Assembly: GCF_004801255.1 (NCBI RefSeq)
Contig: NZ_CP036295.1
Span: 1,562,001 to 1,626,000 of the forward strand
Source of the DNA: Desulfovibrio desulfuricans
Lineage (GTDB): Bacteria > Desulfobacterota > Desulfovibrionia > Desulfovibrionales > Desulfovibrionaceae
Direction: 5' to 3'
DNA: 64,000 bases
The notes under the pieces were generated by a model, which was not told where the DNA came from, did no database searches, and worked only from the letters and a program-made list of their open reading frames with translations. Positions within the stretch are counted from its first letter, which is position 1; every line of letters starts with the position of its first letter. Shown piece after piece: positions 48,220 through 56,854 of this stretch. The position numbers were made by a program, and so were the translations under genes.

Positions 48220-51179
48220 GCGCATCGCCCTTTCTTGTTTTTCCATGGCAGCGCCCCTTTCTGCCTGATCTCAAGGACTTTCTGTCCAGCGCGAGCAACG
48301 GGCAGCCCGGCACGGTCCTGCTCATTGTGCCGCACAACCGCCCCTGGCGGTATCTTGCCCGGCTGTATGCCGAAGAAGGTTTTAAGGGGCTGCTGCCAAG
48401 GGTGATGACCCTTGCGGATGTTGTTTCGGCCTGGCGCTCGCAAACCAGCGCAACACCCCTGCACACGGCCAATGTGCTCGACAGGGTCGCCCTGCTGCAC
48501 GAGTGCGTGGTTGAGCTTGCGCAGCAGGATCAAGGCCTTGCCGCACGCTTTGCCAGCATGAAGATGGAGCATTTTTTACCCTGGGGCCTGCGACTTGCCA
48601 ACCTGCTGGAAGAAATGCTGGGCCAACGAGTGGCGGCTGTGGACCTTACCCATGTGGAGCAGGAGGTGTCCGGCCCTGCCGCCGCCCTGCTGGGTGCGTT
48701 GGGGCGCATTGGCCGGGCTTACGTGGCTGCCCTGCAGGCCCGTCAGTGGACAACGCCGGGGTTTGACGCCTTTACCGTGACGGAAGACGGCGTGGAACTT
48801 CCCCGGTTTTTTGCGCCGGAGCAGAACCGCCCGGTGATCATGGCGGGTTTTTCGCTGCTCACCAGCAGTGAGGAGGCCTTGCTGCACAGGCTCTGGCAGG
48901 CGGGTGGGCAGGTGTGCCTGCACGCAGACCCGGCGCTGGCGCTGGGCACAGCTCCGCACTGGTCGTGCGAAGCGCAGGCCGCATGGCTGCGCCGCTGGAA
49001 GGCCACGGCGCGGCTGGCCGTGGAACACTCTGCGGATGAAGCCGCGCGCAAACCCCGGATATCCTTTTTTGCGGGCTATGACTGCCATTCTCAACTTAAA
49101 GCTTTGCATGAAGAATTGACGATCAATGGCGGAACAACCGCTCAGGATTACAGACAAAAAAACTTGTCTACAGCGGTAGTTCTGACAGACAGCGCCCTGC
49201 TGATGCCCGTGCTGCACCACCTGCCCGACAAGGACGTCAACGTGTCCATGGGCTATCCACTGGAGCGCTCGCCCCTCAACCGGCTGCTTGAAGCGCTGTT
49301 GCAGCTGCAGGAAAGCAGAACGGAAGACGGGCGATACTACTGGCGCAACCTGCTGCAGTGCCTGCGCCACCCCTACCTGAACCTGCTGCGGGCCGACGAC
49401 GGCAGCGGGACGCCCATGTATCTGCGGGAACTCCTGCGCCGTATGGAAAACACGATCCGTAGCGGCTCGCGTTTTGTGGATATGGACGACCTTGCCCAGC
49501 AGTGCGCCCCCGGCACGCATCCAGCGCTCGGGCAGCTGTTTGCGGCCGTGGTCGACGTGCTCATCCACCAGCCGGGCGAGGCCGAAACTACCGAGTCCAT
49601 GGCCCGATGCCTGCAGAATATCTGCGACTTTTTGCTGCGCAACGGCGGCGACATGTGGCGGCATTTTCCGCTTGATGCCGAGGCCATGTACCGGCTCGCC
49701 CGGCACGCGGCCCCGGTGCTGCGGCAAAACTGTCTGGCGCAGACGCCCTTTCCGCCCAGCGTGCTGCACGGCATTGTGCGCGAGGTGTTGCAGCAGGAGC
49801 GCGTGCCCTTTGAGGCCGAACCGCTCACAGGCCTGCAGGTGCTCGGCATGCTTGAGACGCGGCTGCTGCATTTTGACCGGGTGCTCATTGTCGACGCCAC
49901 GGACGACAAACTGCCCGGCAATCCCGCCCAGGATCCCCTGCTGCCCGATTCGCTGCGGCAGGTGCTGGGTCTGCCCGATGCCCGCAGCCGCGAGCGGGCC
50001 ACAGCCCACACGCTTTACCGGCTTTGCGCCGGTGCGCGCGAGGTGCGCTTTTTCTGGCAGGAGGGCATCAGCCGCTCCGCCCTGTTTGACGGCAAAAAAA
50101 GCCGCAGCCGTTTTGTGGAGCAACTGCTGTGGGAGGAAGAACAGCGCCGGGGGCATCTGCTTGCGCCGGGGCAGGAGCCGTTGGGCATTGCCCGCTGCGT
50201 CGTGCGCAGCACTCCCGCCGCGCCCAAAAGCCTGCCCCGCACGGCGGCCTTGCACAACGCCATGCTCGAGCTGCTGCAAAAGCCTCTCTCGGCAACGCGT
50301 CTGGACGTTTACCAGCAGTGCCCCCTACGCTTTGCCTGGCAGTACCTGTGCAGGCTGCAACCGCCGCAGGAGGTCAACGAGGGCGACGACCCTGCGGCTG
50401 TGGGCACATGCATTCATGAAACGCTGCGGGCGCTTTACGAGCCATACCTCAATAAGGAGGTGCGCCGGGGCGACATAAGCCGCGAGACGCTGCTGGCGCG
50501 TTTTCACGAGTCGCTCGAAAAGGCCGACCTGCGCCGCATTTTGCCGCCGGATAGCTGCCTCATGCTTGAAGAAGCCGCGCCGGTACGCCTGCAGCGCTTT
50601 CTTGAAAACCAGCCGGACAGCACCTTTGTGGCGGCTTTGGAAGAAGAACTCAACGTCACGCTGGCGCTGGCTGGCGGCGAGTATTCCTTTACAGGCATCA
50701 TGGACCGCATTGACCGGCGCGACGGTTTTGCGCACATCCTCGACTACAAGACGGGCAGCCTCAAAAAGCATGATGGCAGTTTGTGGGGCGACATACTGTT
50801 TTTCCGGCGGGTGGAGGGCCTGTTTGCGGCCCTGCGCACGGGGCAAGCGCCTGACAGCCAGACGCTTGAAGACATGGAGACCCTGTTTGACGAGCTGCGC
50901 CCCCGGCTGCCAAGCCTCCAGCTGCCCTGCTATGTCTGCATGGCCGCCGACGGCAGGTTTGGCCCCGTAGGCGACGCCGCCCTGGTGGAACTGCGCGACG
51001 CGGGCCGCGAATACCCGCTGTTTGGCGGTCTGGTTGACGAAGACCTTGCGGATGCCGTCGCCTACTGCCATGCTGCGCTTTCCCTTGTACTGCGGCACAT
51101 GCAGCTCGCGCCGGCCTTTACCGCCCGGCCAGACCGCCATTGCGACTGGTGCCCGTATGCCTCGCTTTGCGCTGGGTAA
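48216..51179 (+). CDS. addB: AddB-like helicase-nuclease subunit
   Basis: 987 residues, starting inside the addA stop (ATGA overlap). The N-terminal part is a degenerate helicase region with no convincing Walker A lysine motif, as seen in some AddB-like proteins. The C-terminal nuclease domain has HILDYKTGSLKKHDG. A cysteine set, CPLRFAWQYLC near residue 700 and the final CDWCPYASLC, matches the [4Fe-4S] staple of AddB nucleases. GTCIHETL is the nuclease entry motif. It joins AddA in a heterodimer for double-strand break resection at Chi-like sites. No third subunit follows; the next gene is a separate flavoprotein. Confidence 0.88.
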   Translation: MSASPFLVFPWQRPFLPDLKDFLSSASNGQPGTVLLIVPHNRPWRYLARLYAEEGFKGLLPRVMTLADVVSAWRSQTSATPLHTANVLDRVALLHECVVELAQQDQGLAARFASMKMEHFLPWGLRLANLLEEMLGQRVAAVDLTHVEQEVSGPAAALLGALGRIGRAYVAALQARQWTTPGFDAFTVTEDGVELPRFFAPEQNRPVIMAGFSLLTSSEEALLHRLWQAGGQVCLHADPALALGTAPHWSCEAQAAWLRRWKATARLAVEHSADEAARKPRISFFAGYDCHSQLKALHEELTINGGTTAQDYRQKNLSTAVVLTDSALLMPVLHHLPDKDVNVSMGYPLERSPLNRLLEALLQLQESRTEDGRYYWRNLLQCLRHPYLNLLRADDGSGTPMYLRELLRRMENTIRSGSRFVDMDDLAQQCAPGTHPALGQLFAAVVDVLIHQPGEAETTESMARCLQNICDFLLRNGGDMWRHFPLDAEAMYRLARHAAPVLRQNCLAQTPFPPSVLHGIVREVLQQERVPFEAEPLTGLQVLGMLETRLLHFDRVLIVDATDDKLPGNPAQDPLLPDSLRQVLGLPDARSRERATAHTLYRLCAGAREVRFFWQEGISRSALFDGKKSRSRFVEQLLWEEEQRRGHLLAPGQEPLGIARCVVRSTPAAPKSLPRTAALHNAMLELLQKPLSATRLDVYQQCPLRFAWQYLCRLQPPQEVNEGDDPAAVGTCIHETLRALYEPYLNKEVRRGDISRETLLARFHESLEKADLRRILPPDSCLMLEEAAPVRLQRFLENQPDSTFVAALEEELNVTLALAGGEYSFTGIMDRIDRRDGFAHILDYKTGSLKKHDGSLWGDILFFRRVEGLFAALRTGQAPDSQTLEDMETLFDELRPRLPSLQLPCYVCMAADGRFGPVGDAALVELRDAGREYPLFGGLVDEDLADAVAYCHAALSLVLRHMQLAPAFTARPDRHCDWCPYASLCAG

Positions 51180-51210
51180 CATGCCGCAATAAATATAATA
51201 AAGATGACTG

Positions 51211-51239
51211 TTGCGTCTTGTGACATTACCAGATATGCT
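51211..51239 (+). promoter_or_regulatory. Possible sigma-70 promoter of the flavoprotein gene
   Basis: TTGCGT (51211-51216) and TATGCT (51234-51239) are 17 bases apart, 81 bases before the ATG. Confidence 0.4.
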
Positions 51240-51319
51240 TCCTGCCAAACATGGGTGTACCCTTTAAATCTCAAGGTTCAACCGGTGCGCCTTTTTACGG
51301 ACAGGACGGAGGTCTTGCA

Positions 51320-52471
51320 ATGTCTTTTCCCGCACTCAAAATAGGTAATCTCACGGCTAAAGTTCCTGTGGTACAGGGCGGCATGGGCGTGGGGATTTCA
51401 CTTTCCGGGCTGGCGTCGGCTGTTGCCAATCAGGGCGGCATCGGCGTTATCGCCGGGGCCATGATCGGCATGAGGGAGCCGGATGTGGCTACTGATCCTA
51501 TTACCGCCAATCTGCGCGCCCTGCGCAATGAAATACTCAAAGCCCGCGAGCTCAGCAGCGGCATCATCGGCGTCAACCTTATGGTGGCGCTGACCACCTT
51601 CAGCCAGATGGTGCGTACAGCTATTGAAAACAAGGCTGACATCATCTTTTCCGGCGCGGGCCTTCCTCTCGACATGCCGCATCATCTGCTGCAGCTGTGC
51701 GAAGACAAGAAGGAAGAATTTAAAACCAAGCTGGTTCCCATTGTCTCTTCGGCCAGAGCGGCCACGGTAATTGCAAAAAAATGGGCTTCGCGTTTTGGTT
51801 ACACGCCTGACGCCTTTGTGGTCGAGGGTCCCAAGGCTGGCGGCCACCTTGGCTTTAAGCCCGAAGAACTGCAGGACCCCAACCACGCGCTGGAGATTCT
51901 GGTTCCTCAGGTGGTTGATGCAGCCAAAGCCATGGAAGACAAGTGCGGCCGCGCCGTGCCTGTTATTGCCGCTGGCGGCGTCTACACCGGCGCCGACATC
52001 ATGAAGTTTCTCGACCTTGGCGCTTCGGGCGTGCAGATGGGCACCCGTTTTGTGGCCACCCACGAGTGCGACGCCGACGACCGCTTCAAGCAGAGTTACC
52101 TTACGGCGCGTGATGAGGACATCACCATTATCAAAAGCCCGGTGGGCATGCCGGGCCGCGCTCTTGAAAACGAATTTATCACGGCCTCACGCGAAGGGAA
52201 GAAAAAACCCTTCAAGTGCGTGTTCCACTGCGTGCATACCTGCGAGCAGGAAAAAACGCCCTACTGCATCGCCCAGGCGCTTATCAACGCCATGAGGGGC
52301 AACCTTGAACGCGGCTTTGCGTTTTGCGGCGCCAACGTGGCCCGCGTAAACAAGATCATCTCTGTGCATGAACTGATGGACAGCCTGCAAAAAGAGTTTG
52401 ACGAGGCCATGAACAACCTGAGCAAAAGCGTGCAGCAGATGCAGAACAGGCTGAACCTTAATTCAAAGTAA
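51320..52471 (+). CDS. Nitronate monooxygenase-like FMN oxidoreductase
   Basis: 383 residues from ATG at 51320, with GGAGG 8 bases upstream. TIM-barrel flavoprotein: VVQGGMGVGISLSGLASAVANQGGIGVI at the N-terminus, the FMN-phosphate segment PVIAAGGVYTGADIMKFLDLGASGVQMGTRF, and VEGPKAGGHLGF. The family includes nitronate monooxygenases, FabK-type enoyl reductases and NAD(P)H:quinone reductases, and sequence alone does not separate them. Residues about 300-350 contain a cysteine pair region (KCVFHCVHTC) that could bind a metal or cluster and is not a usual part of the core. The C-terminal tail is helical. It is a single gene with its own terminator. Confidence 0.85.
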   Translation: MSFPALKIGNLTAKVPVVQGGMGVGISLSGLASAVANQGGIGVIAGAMIGMREPDVATDPITANLRALRNEILKARELSSGIIGVNLMVALTTFSQMVRTAIENKADIIFSGAGLPLDMPHHLLQLCEDKKEEFKTKLVPIVSSARAATVIAKKWASRFGYTPDAFVVEGPKAGGHLGFKPEELQDPNHALEILVPQVVDAAKAMEDKCGRAVPVIAAGGVYTGADIMKFLDLGASGVQMGTRFVATHECDADDRFKQSYLTARDEDITIIKSPVGMPGRALENEFITASREGKKKPFKCVFHCVHTCEQEKTPYCIAQALINAMRGNLERGFAFCGANVARVNKIISVHELMDSLQKEFDEAMNNLSKSVQQMQNRLNLNSK

Positions 52472-52491
52472 TCGCCCTCCTCACTGTATGC

Positions 52492-52528
52492 AAAGCCGGG
52501 TCTGGAAATTCCAGATCCGGCTTTTTTT
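52492..52528 (+). terminator. Terminator after the flavoprotein gene
   Basis: AAAGCCGG-G-TCTGGAA pairs with TTCCAGA-T-CCGGCTTT and runs into seven T residues, 21 bases after the stop. Confidence 0.9.
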
Positions 52529-52582
52529 GTCTGCTGTACCAAAGCGCTATACGTGCTTGGGGTATTCTGTTTTTGACGACGC

Positions 52583-52987
52583 TCAGGCAAGCGAGGCAGG
52601 CGGGCCGGTCGCGCTTGCTGCTTGTAACGCGGTATCAGCTGGAAGGATGGCGGCCTTGCATCCGCGCCCGCAATCCGGGCAACGGCGCATCAGCTCTATG
52701 AGGTTTGCGGCAATATCAATGGAAGCACGGCCCGCATACCTTGCGGCTAGCGTTGCGCATTCCTGCGCGTCAATCGGCGAGGAGTGTTTAAAGCCTCGGC
52801 GCTCCATCTCTTCTACCAGCAGGGCATGGCGGGCAAAGACCATCTGCGGGTCAACCAGCCTGCCGCTGATAAAACCATCAATACTCTTGCCGCGCCGCAA
52901 GCTGCCCAACAGCATATGCAGTTCCACATGCTCGCCAAGCAGATGTTTGCGGCACATGCCCGCAGGGGGCGTCATCCACATACGCAT
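52583..52987 (-). CDS. Pyrimidine dimer DNA glycosylase/endonuclease V-like protein
   Basis: 134 residues from ATG at 52987, 4 bases after GGAGG. The N-terminal half (MCRKHLLGEHVELHMLLGSLRRGKSIDGFI...MERRGFKHSSPI) matches the T4 DenV (Pyr_excise) layout, with the glutamate of GEH in the place of catalytic Glu23. T4 DenV uses its N-terminal threonine amine as nucleophile; here residue 2 is arginine, so the chemistry would differ unless processed. The C-terminal half adds a CPDCGRGC knot and an Ala-rich tail. Similar proteins are scattered among bacteria and their activity is mostly untested. It is a single gene, convergent with the flavoprotein terminator. Confidence 0.75.
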   Translation of the reverse strand: MRMWMTPPAGMCRKHLLGEHVELHMLLGSLRRGKSIDGFISGRLVDPQMVFARHALLVEEMERRGFKHSSPIDAQECATLAARYAGRASIDIAANLIELMRRCPDCGRGCKAAILPADTALQAASATGPPASLA

Positions 52988-53120
52988 ATATCCTCCTGTG
53001 TTGGCAATTCTGCGCGCATGCCGCTGCTTTTTGCAAGGGGCGGTCTTGGGGCCTTGTCATCGTCGCAATGCGCCCAACCGTTCAATACTGCCCTTTTGCA
53101 GTACGAAACCACATCACAAA

Positions 53121-53152
53121 AATAGGCCCGAATCCGAAGATCCGGGCCTATT
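53121..53152 (-). terminator. Terminator of the PEP synthase gene
   Basis: AATAGGCCCG (53121-53130) pairs with CGGGCCTATT (53143-53152). On the minus strand it is followed by TTTTG. It lies 29 bases after the stop. Confidence 0.8.
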
Positions 53153-53181
53153 GTCTCAGCGTTTCAGCGACTAATTAAAAA

Positions 53182-56100
53182 CTAGTCGTTAACCTGGCGG
53201 GAGTATTCGAGAGCTTTGGCCTGTTCGTCAAAGTTCTCAAAGCCCGAGTGATGCAGCGCATCCTCAACAGTTTCATCCCAATTCCATGTGGCGTAGATCA
53301 CAGGCTTGTGGAAGGTGGAACGGAAGCTCTGCAGCTCGGAGCGGTAGAAGGCCTCCTTGGGCGTGTCGAGGTGCTCGCGGAACTGCTCGTGCCGACGCTG
53401 CAGCTCGCCTTCGTACCATTCCTGAATATCCTGCGGTTCCTTGTACTTTTTGAGGATATGACCGTAACCGGTCTTTTCCATCAGGTCGGCAAGGCGCTTG
53501 TGGTGCTGGGCGGCCAGCCACTTGCCGAGGTCGGCGGCAGTGAGGTTTTCCGCTTCCACGTTGGCGATGTCAAACACCGTGCGGTAGTACGTATCCGGCA
53601 CGACCGAGGCAGAGGTAATGCCGGCAATGGCCACCAGACCGCGCAGGATGATGCTGTTGGAGACGCCCTGACCGCAAAAGCCCACCTTTTTGGCGTACTT
53701 CTGGCCAGTGAAGATGCTGACAAGAATGGCCCAGATAACCGCCGGATCTTCCTCGTCATAGATGTGGGACAGACGCGCGTTGTCGCGGTCAGTGGCCAGA
53801 ACCATCTGGGTCATGTCGTTGGAACCGATGGAGAACCCGTCGAATTCCGAAATGAACTGCTTGGCCAGAATGGCGTTGGAAGGCAGCTCGGACATGAGGA
53901 TGATCTTCAGGCCGTCCTGGCCGCTCTTGAGCTTGTGCACCTGTTCAAGGTAGCTGCGCATGGAGCGGGCTTCTTCCAGCGTGCGCACAAAGGGCAGCAT
54001 CATGCGCAGGTTGGAGCCGCCGTACACGCCACGGGCGAGCTTGAACGCCTCAATTTCCCAGTCGTGAATATTGCGCGAAACACCGCGGTAGCCGAGCATC
54101 GGGTTGTCTTCGGTATGTTCGAAGAGGCTGCCGCCCAGCAGGTTACGGTATTCGTTGCTCTTGAAGTCGGTGGTACGGTACGTGATGGGCTTGCCGTAAA
54201 AGGCCATGGCAAACAGGGCCAGGTTCTGGGCCAGGGTCTGAACGTAGTGCTCCTTGCCGGTACGGAACCCACGGGACTTGATGATGCCGCGGATTTTGTC
54301 CGTCAGGTTGCGCAGGTCGTCCATTTCCTTTTTCAGGCCGGAACGGAGGCTCACTTCTTCACGCAGACGGTTGATATTTTCAAGCAGCTTGGTGACGGCG
54401 GGCAGTTCGCGGATGCGAAGTACCTGTTCGTCAACGCAGGCTTCTATTTCGGCAGTGCGCTTGGCTGATTCGGGGTCAGCCGGGTTCAGCAGGGCCAGAG
54501 CGTCGTCATAGCCCATGATGATGCGTACGTGGTCGGCCAGATCGTTGGAGGTCTTGAGCACTTCAATACGGCGGGAGGCCATTTCGAGGTGCTGGTCAAC
54601 CTTGTGATCAAGCTCGCGCATCTTGCGGTGCTGCATCAGCACTTCTTCCGCATTGAGGCTCTTGTTGGAGTCGGCAAGGGCTTCAATTTCGGCAGCAAGA
54701 CCGGTCACTTCACCAACGTATTCACGCAGGTTGAAGTTGAACACGATGAGGCCAGCGGCCATTTGCTCGCGCAGCACCTTGGAAAGGCGGTTTTCAAGCT
54801 CTTTCAGCTTGCTGCGAACGACATTTTCAAGCTCGCCGTTGTCAAATGCCTCAAGTGCCTGCGGGTGAATGCTGATGTTGCCCAGCATGAATTCCGCGCG
54901 CAACAGGCCCACTTCAAACTGCGCAAAGTTGCGCAGACGCGAGAGAAACAGCGCCTGGCCCACGTCGGCCAGCACAAGGCCGACCTTGGTTTTGGTGGCG
55001 GGCAGCTTGGAGAGGTCCATTTCGCCGCCCACAAGGTGCAGAGGCAAAAGACCGCGATAAATCTTGCCGCGCGTGCCGTCGACGGTCACCTCAACGCCGT
55101 CGAGCGCGCGCAGCACGTCGAGACGCTGAATGCCGATGACAGCAGCGATACCAAGCTCGCGCGAGGTAATGGCCGCGTGACTGGTGTCGCCGCCCACGTC
55201 GGCCATGATGGCCGAAGCCACGCGCATGCCGGGTACCATGTCAGGGTCGGTGCGCTCGGCTGCAAGCACGTCGCCCTTGGCGATCTTGTTGAGCTCAAGG
55301 GCGGAGCGCAAAAAGCGCACCGTGCCCTGGCCCGCGCCGCGTGAAGCGCCGTTGCCTTCCACCAGCACTTCGGCTTCGGCGGCGGCTTTGGCGTCCACCT
55401 CGCGGCGGCGCATGAAGATGGTGTGCGGGTGCAGCTCAAGATCGTCGTTCCAGCGGGTTTCAGGCCGCGCCTGAACGAACCAGAGCTTGTCGTTGGCGTC
55501 GATGCAGAACTCGGTGTCCATGATGATGCCGCCGTAAGCCTTGCTTACAGCGCGCACGCCCTGGGCCACACGCTCTGCCTGACTGAGCGAAAGCGCCCAA
55601 CGCAGGGCCTCCAGCTCGGAGACCTCAACCTCGCGGGTGCCGCCGCGCTCGTCATAAATGATCTTCATGTCCTTGCAGCCCATCTGGCGGATGACAACTT
55701 CGCCACCGTCGTCGCGCTGGAAGACATAAAGCTTGTCAGGCGTAACCTTGCCGCCCACCACAGCCTCGCCGAGGCCGTAGCTGGCGTCGATGCTCACCAG
55801 CTCGCGGCGGTCAGTGCCGCGGCAGCCGGTAGCCGTATCAGCCGAAAAGGCCGTGCCCGAAATGACCGGGTTGATCATCTGCATCATGCAGACCGAAAGC
55901 GAGGTGTGCTCAATGGCCCACTCAAGCTTGGCGCTTTCGGCAATGCTTTCGTCGCCGGTTTCCTCGGCCTTGGCCAGAGCGTCAAGGATGGCCTCGCGCC
56001 GGTAGGTCATGGAACGCAGGTTGTAGGCCGAAGAGCAGTCCCAGTGGTAGGCTTCCACAACCTTTTCTTCACCCACCATATTGAGGTAGGTATCCTGAAG

Positions 56101-56757
56101 CCCGGCAAAAGCCTTTTTGCGAGAGTCTTCACCCGCAGCGGAAGAACGCACGGCCACGGGGGTCATGTCGTCTTCATTTTCGCGGCAGATGGCGCGGTAC
56201 GCACCGCGCACGGCTTCGGCAACCTCGGTGGGAACGTCAACAGACAAAATGGCCGCCTGCACCATAACCGAGCGCTTGCGCAGCTGGTCGATGCCCTCGG
56301 GGGAGGTGGCAAAGCCTTCTACTATATTGTTTATAAAAGTGCGCAGCTTGGTGTGCGACTGCTCACCTTCCGCCAGCGCGGCCTGATGTATCTGCTTGCC
56401 GAGCTGACGTACGAACTTCTGCAAGAAGTCCGGATCCTGGTTGATTTCCGGGTCGTTCCAGTCAATGCGCCCGTATTCGCGGTCTACTACACTGCGTACC
56501 ACGCGTCCGTTGACCTTTGTTTCATCCAGCAGATGATGAAAGGCAATGGACGAGATGGCGCGAAAGTGAGGTGCCTGAATCCCCTGAATCTGGCTGATCA
56601 GGGCTGTGTTGTAGTTCTTACCACCAACAAGCAACTCCGCTTCGGGACCAATCTGCACAATTTCGGCGCCATCAAGCACCAATTTTTTTTGAACTACCTC
56701 AGTCGCGTTGACCTTGGGTTTGTTCTGCGCAGGTTTGGCGGCGGGACTCTTAGACAT
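53182..56757 (-). CDS. ppsA: Phosphoenolpyruvate synthase-like protein, extended form
   Basis: 1191 residues from ATG at 56757, with GGAGG upstream; typical PpsA has about 790. The N-terminal ATP-grasp (PPDK_N) domain covers about 50-410, with VAVRSSAAGEDSRKKAFAGLQDTYLN. The phosphohistidine swivel domain has GGDTSHAAITSREL, His near 528. A long helical, probably coiled-coil insert (about 640-800) precedes the C-terminal PEP-binding barrel with GFCGQGVSNS (Cys near 1028). A further 140-residue helical tail has no counterpart in PpsA. It would convert pyruvate plus ATP to PEP, AMP and phosphate for gluconeogenesis. It lies 97 bases downstream of pyc. Pyruvate phosphate dikinase is an alternative. 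Confidence 0.88.
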   Translation of the reverse strand: MSKSPAAKPAQNKPKVNATEVVQKKLVLDGAEIVQIGPEAELLVGGKNYNTALISQIQGIQAPHFRAISSIAFHHLLDETKVNGRVVRSVVDREYGRIDWNDPEINQDPDFLQKFVRQLGKQIHQAALAEGEQSHTKLRTFINNIVEGFATSPEGIDQLRKRSVMVQAAILSVDVPTEVAEAVRGAYRAICRENEDDMTPVAVRSSAAGEDSRKKAFAGLQDTYLNMVGEEKVVEAYHWDCSSAYNLRSMTYRREAILDALAKAEETGDESIAESAKLEWAIEHTSLSVCMMQMINPVISGTAFSADTATGCRGTDRRELVSIDASYGLGEAVVGGKVTPDKLYVFQRDDGGEVVIRQMGCKDMKIIYDERGGTREVEVSELEALRWALSLSQAERVAQGVRAVSKAYGGIIMDTEFCIDANDKLWFVQARPETRWNDDLELHPHTIFMRRREVDAKAAAEAEVLVEGNGASRGAGQGTVRFLRSALELNKIAKGDVLAAERTDPDMVPGMRVASAIMADVGGDTSHAAITSRELGIAAVIGIQRLDVLRALDGVEVTVDGTRGKIYRGLLPLHLVGGEMDLSKLPATKTKVGLVLADVGQALFLSRLRNFAQFEVGLLRAEFMLGNISIHPQALEAFDNGELENVVRSKLKELENRLSKVLREQMAAGLIVFNFNLREYVGEVTGLAAEIEALADSNKSLNAEEVLMQHRKMRELDHKVDQHLEMASRRIEVLKTSNDLADHVRIIMGYDDALALLNPADPESAKRTAEIEACVDEQVLRIRELPAVTKLLENINRLREEVSLRSGLKKEMDDLRNLTDKIRGIIKSRGFRTGKEHYVQTLAQNLALFAMAFYGKPITYRTTDFKSNEYRNLLGGSLFEHTEDNPMLGYRGVSRNIHDWEIEAFKLARGVYGGSNLRMMLPFVRTLEEARSMRSYLEQVHKLKSGQDGLKIILMSELPSNAILAKQFISEFDGFSIGSNDMTQMVLATDRDNARLSHIYDEEDPAVIWAILVSIFTGQKYAKKVGFCGQGVSNSIILRGLVAIAGITSASVVPDTYYRTVFDIANVEAENLTAADLGKWLAAQHHKRLADLMEKTGYGHILKKYKEPQDIQEWYEGELQRRHEQFREHLDTPKEAFYRSELQSFRSTFHKPVIYATWNWDETVEDALHHSGFENFDEQAKALEYSRQVND

Positions 56758-56854
56758 GTCTTCCTCCGGTTTGGGAAACAGAAGCTTTACAACCTTGGAA
56801 ATTGTATATCGCCATGAAGGAACTGTCCACAAATTCCAGCACAGTGGGAGCTAA

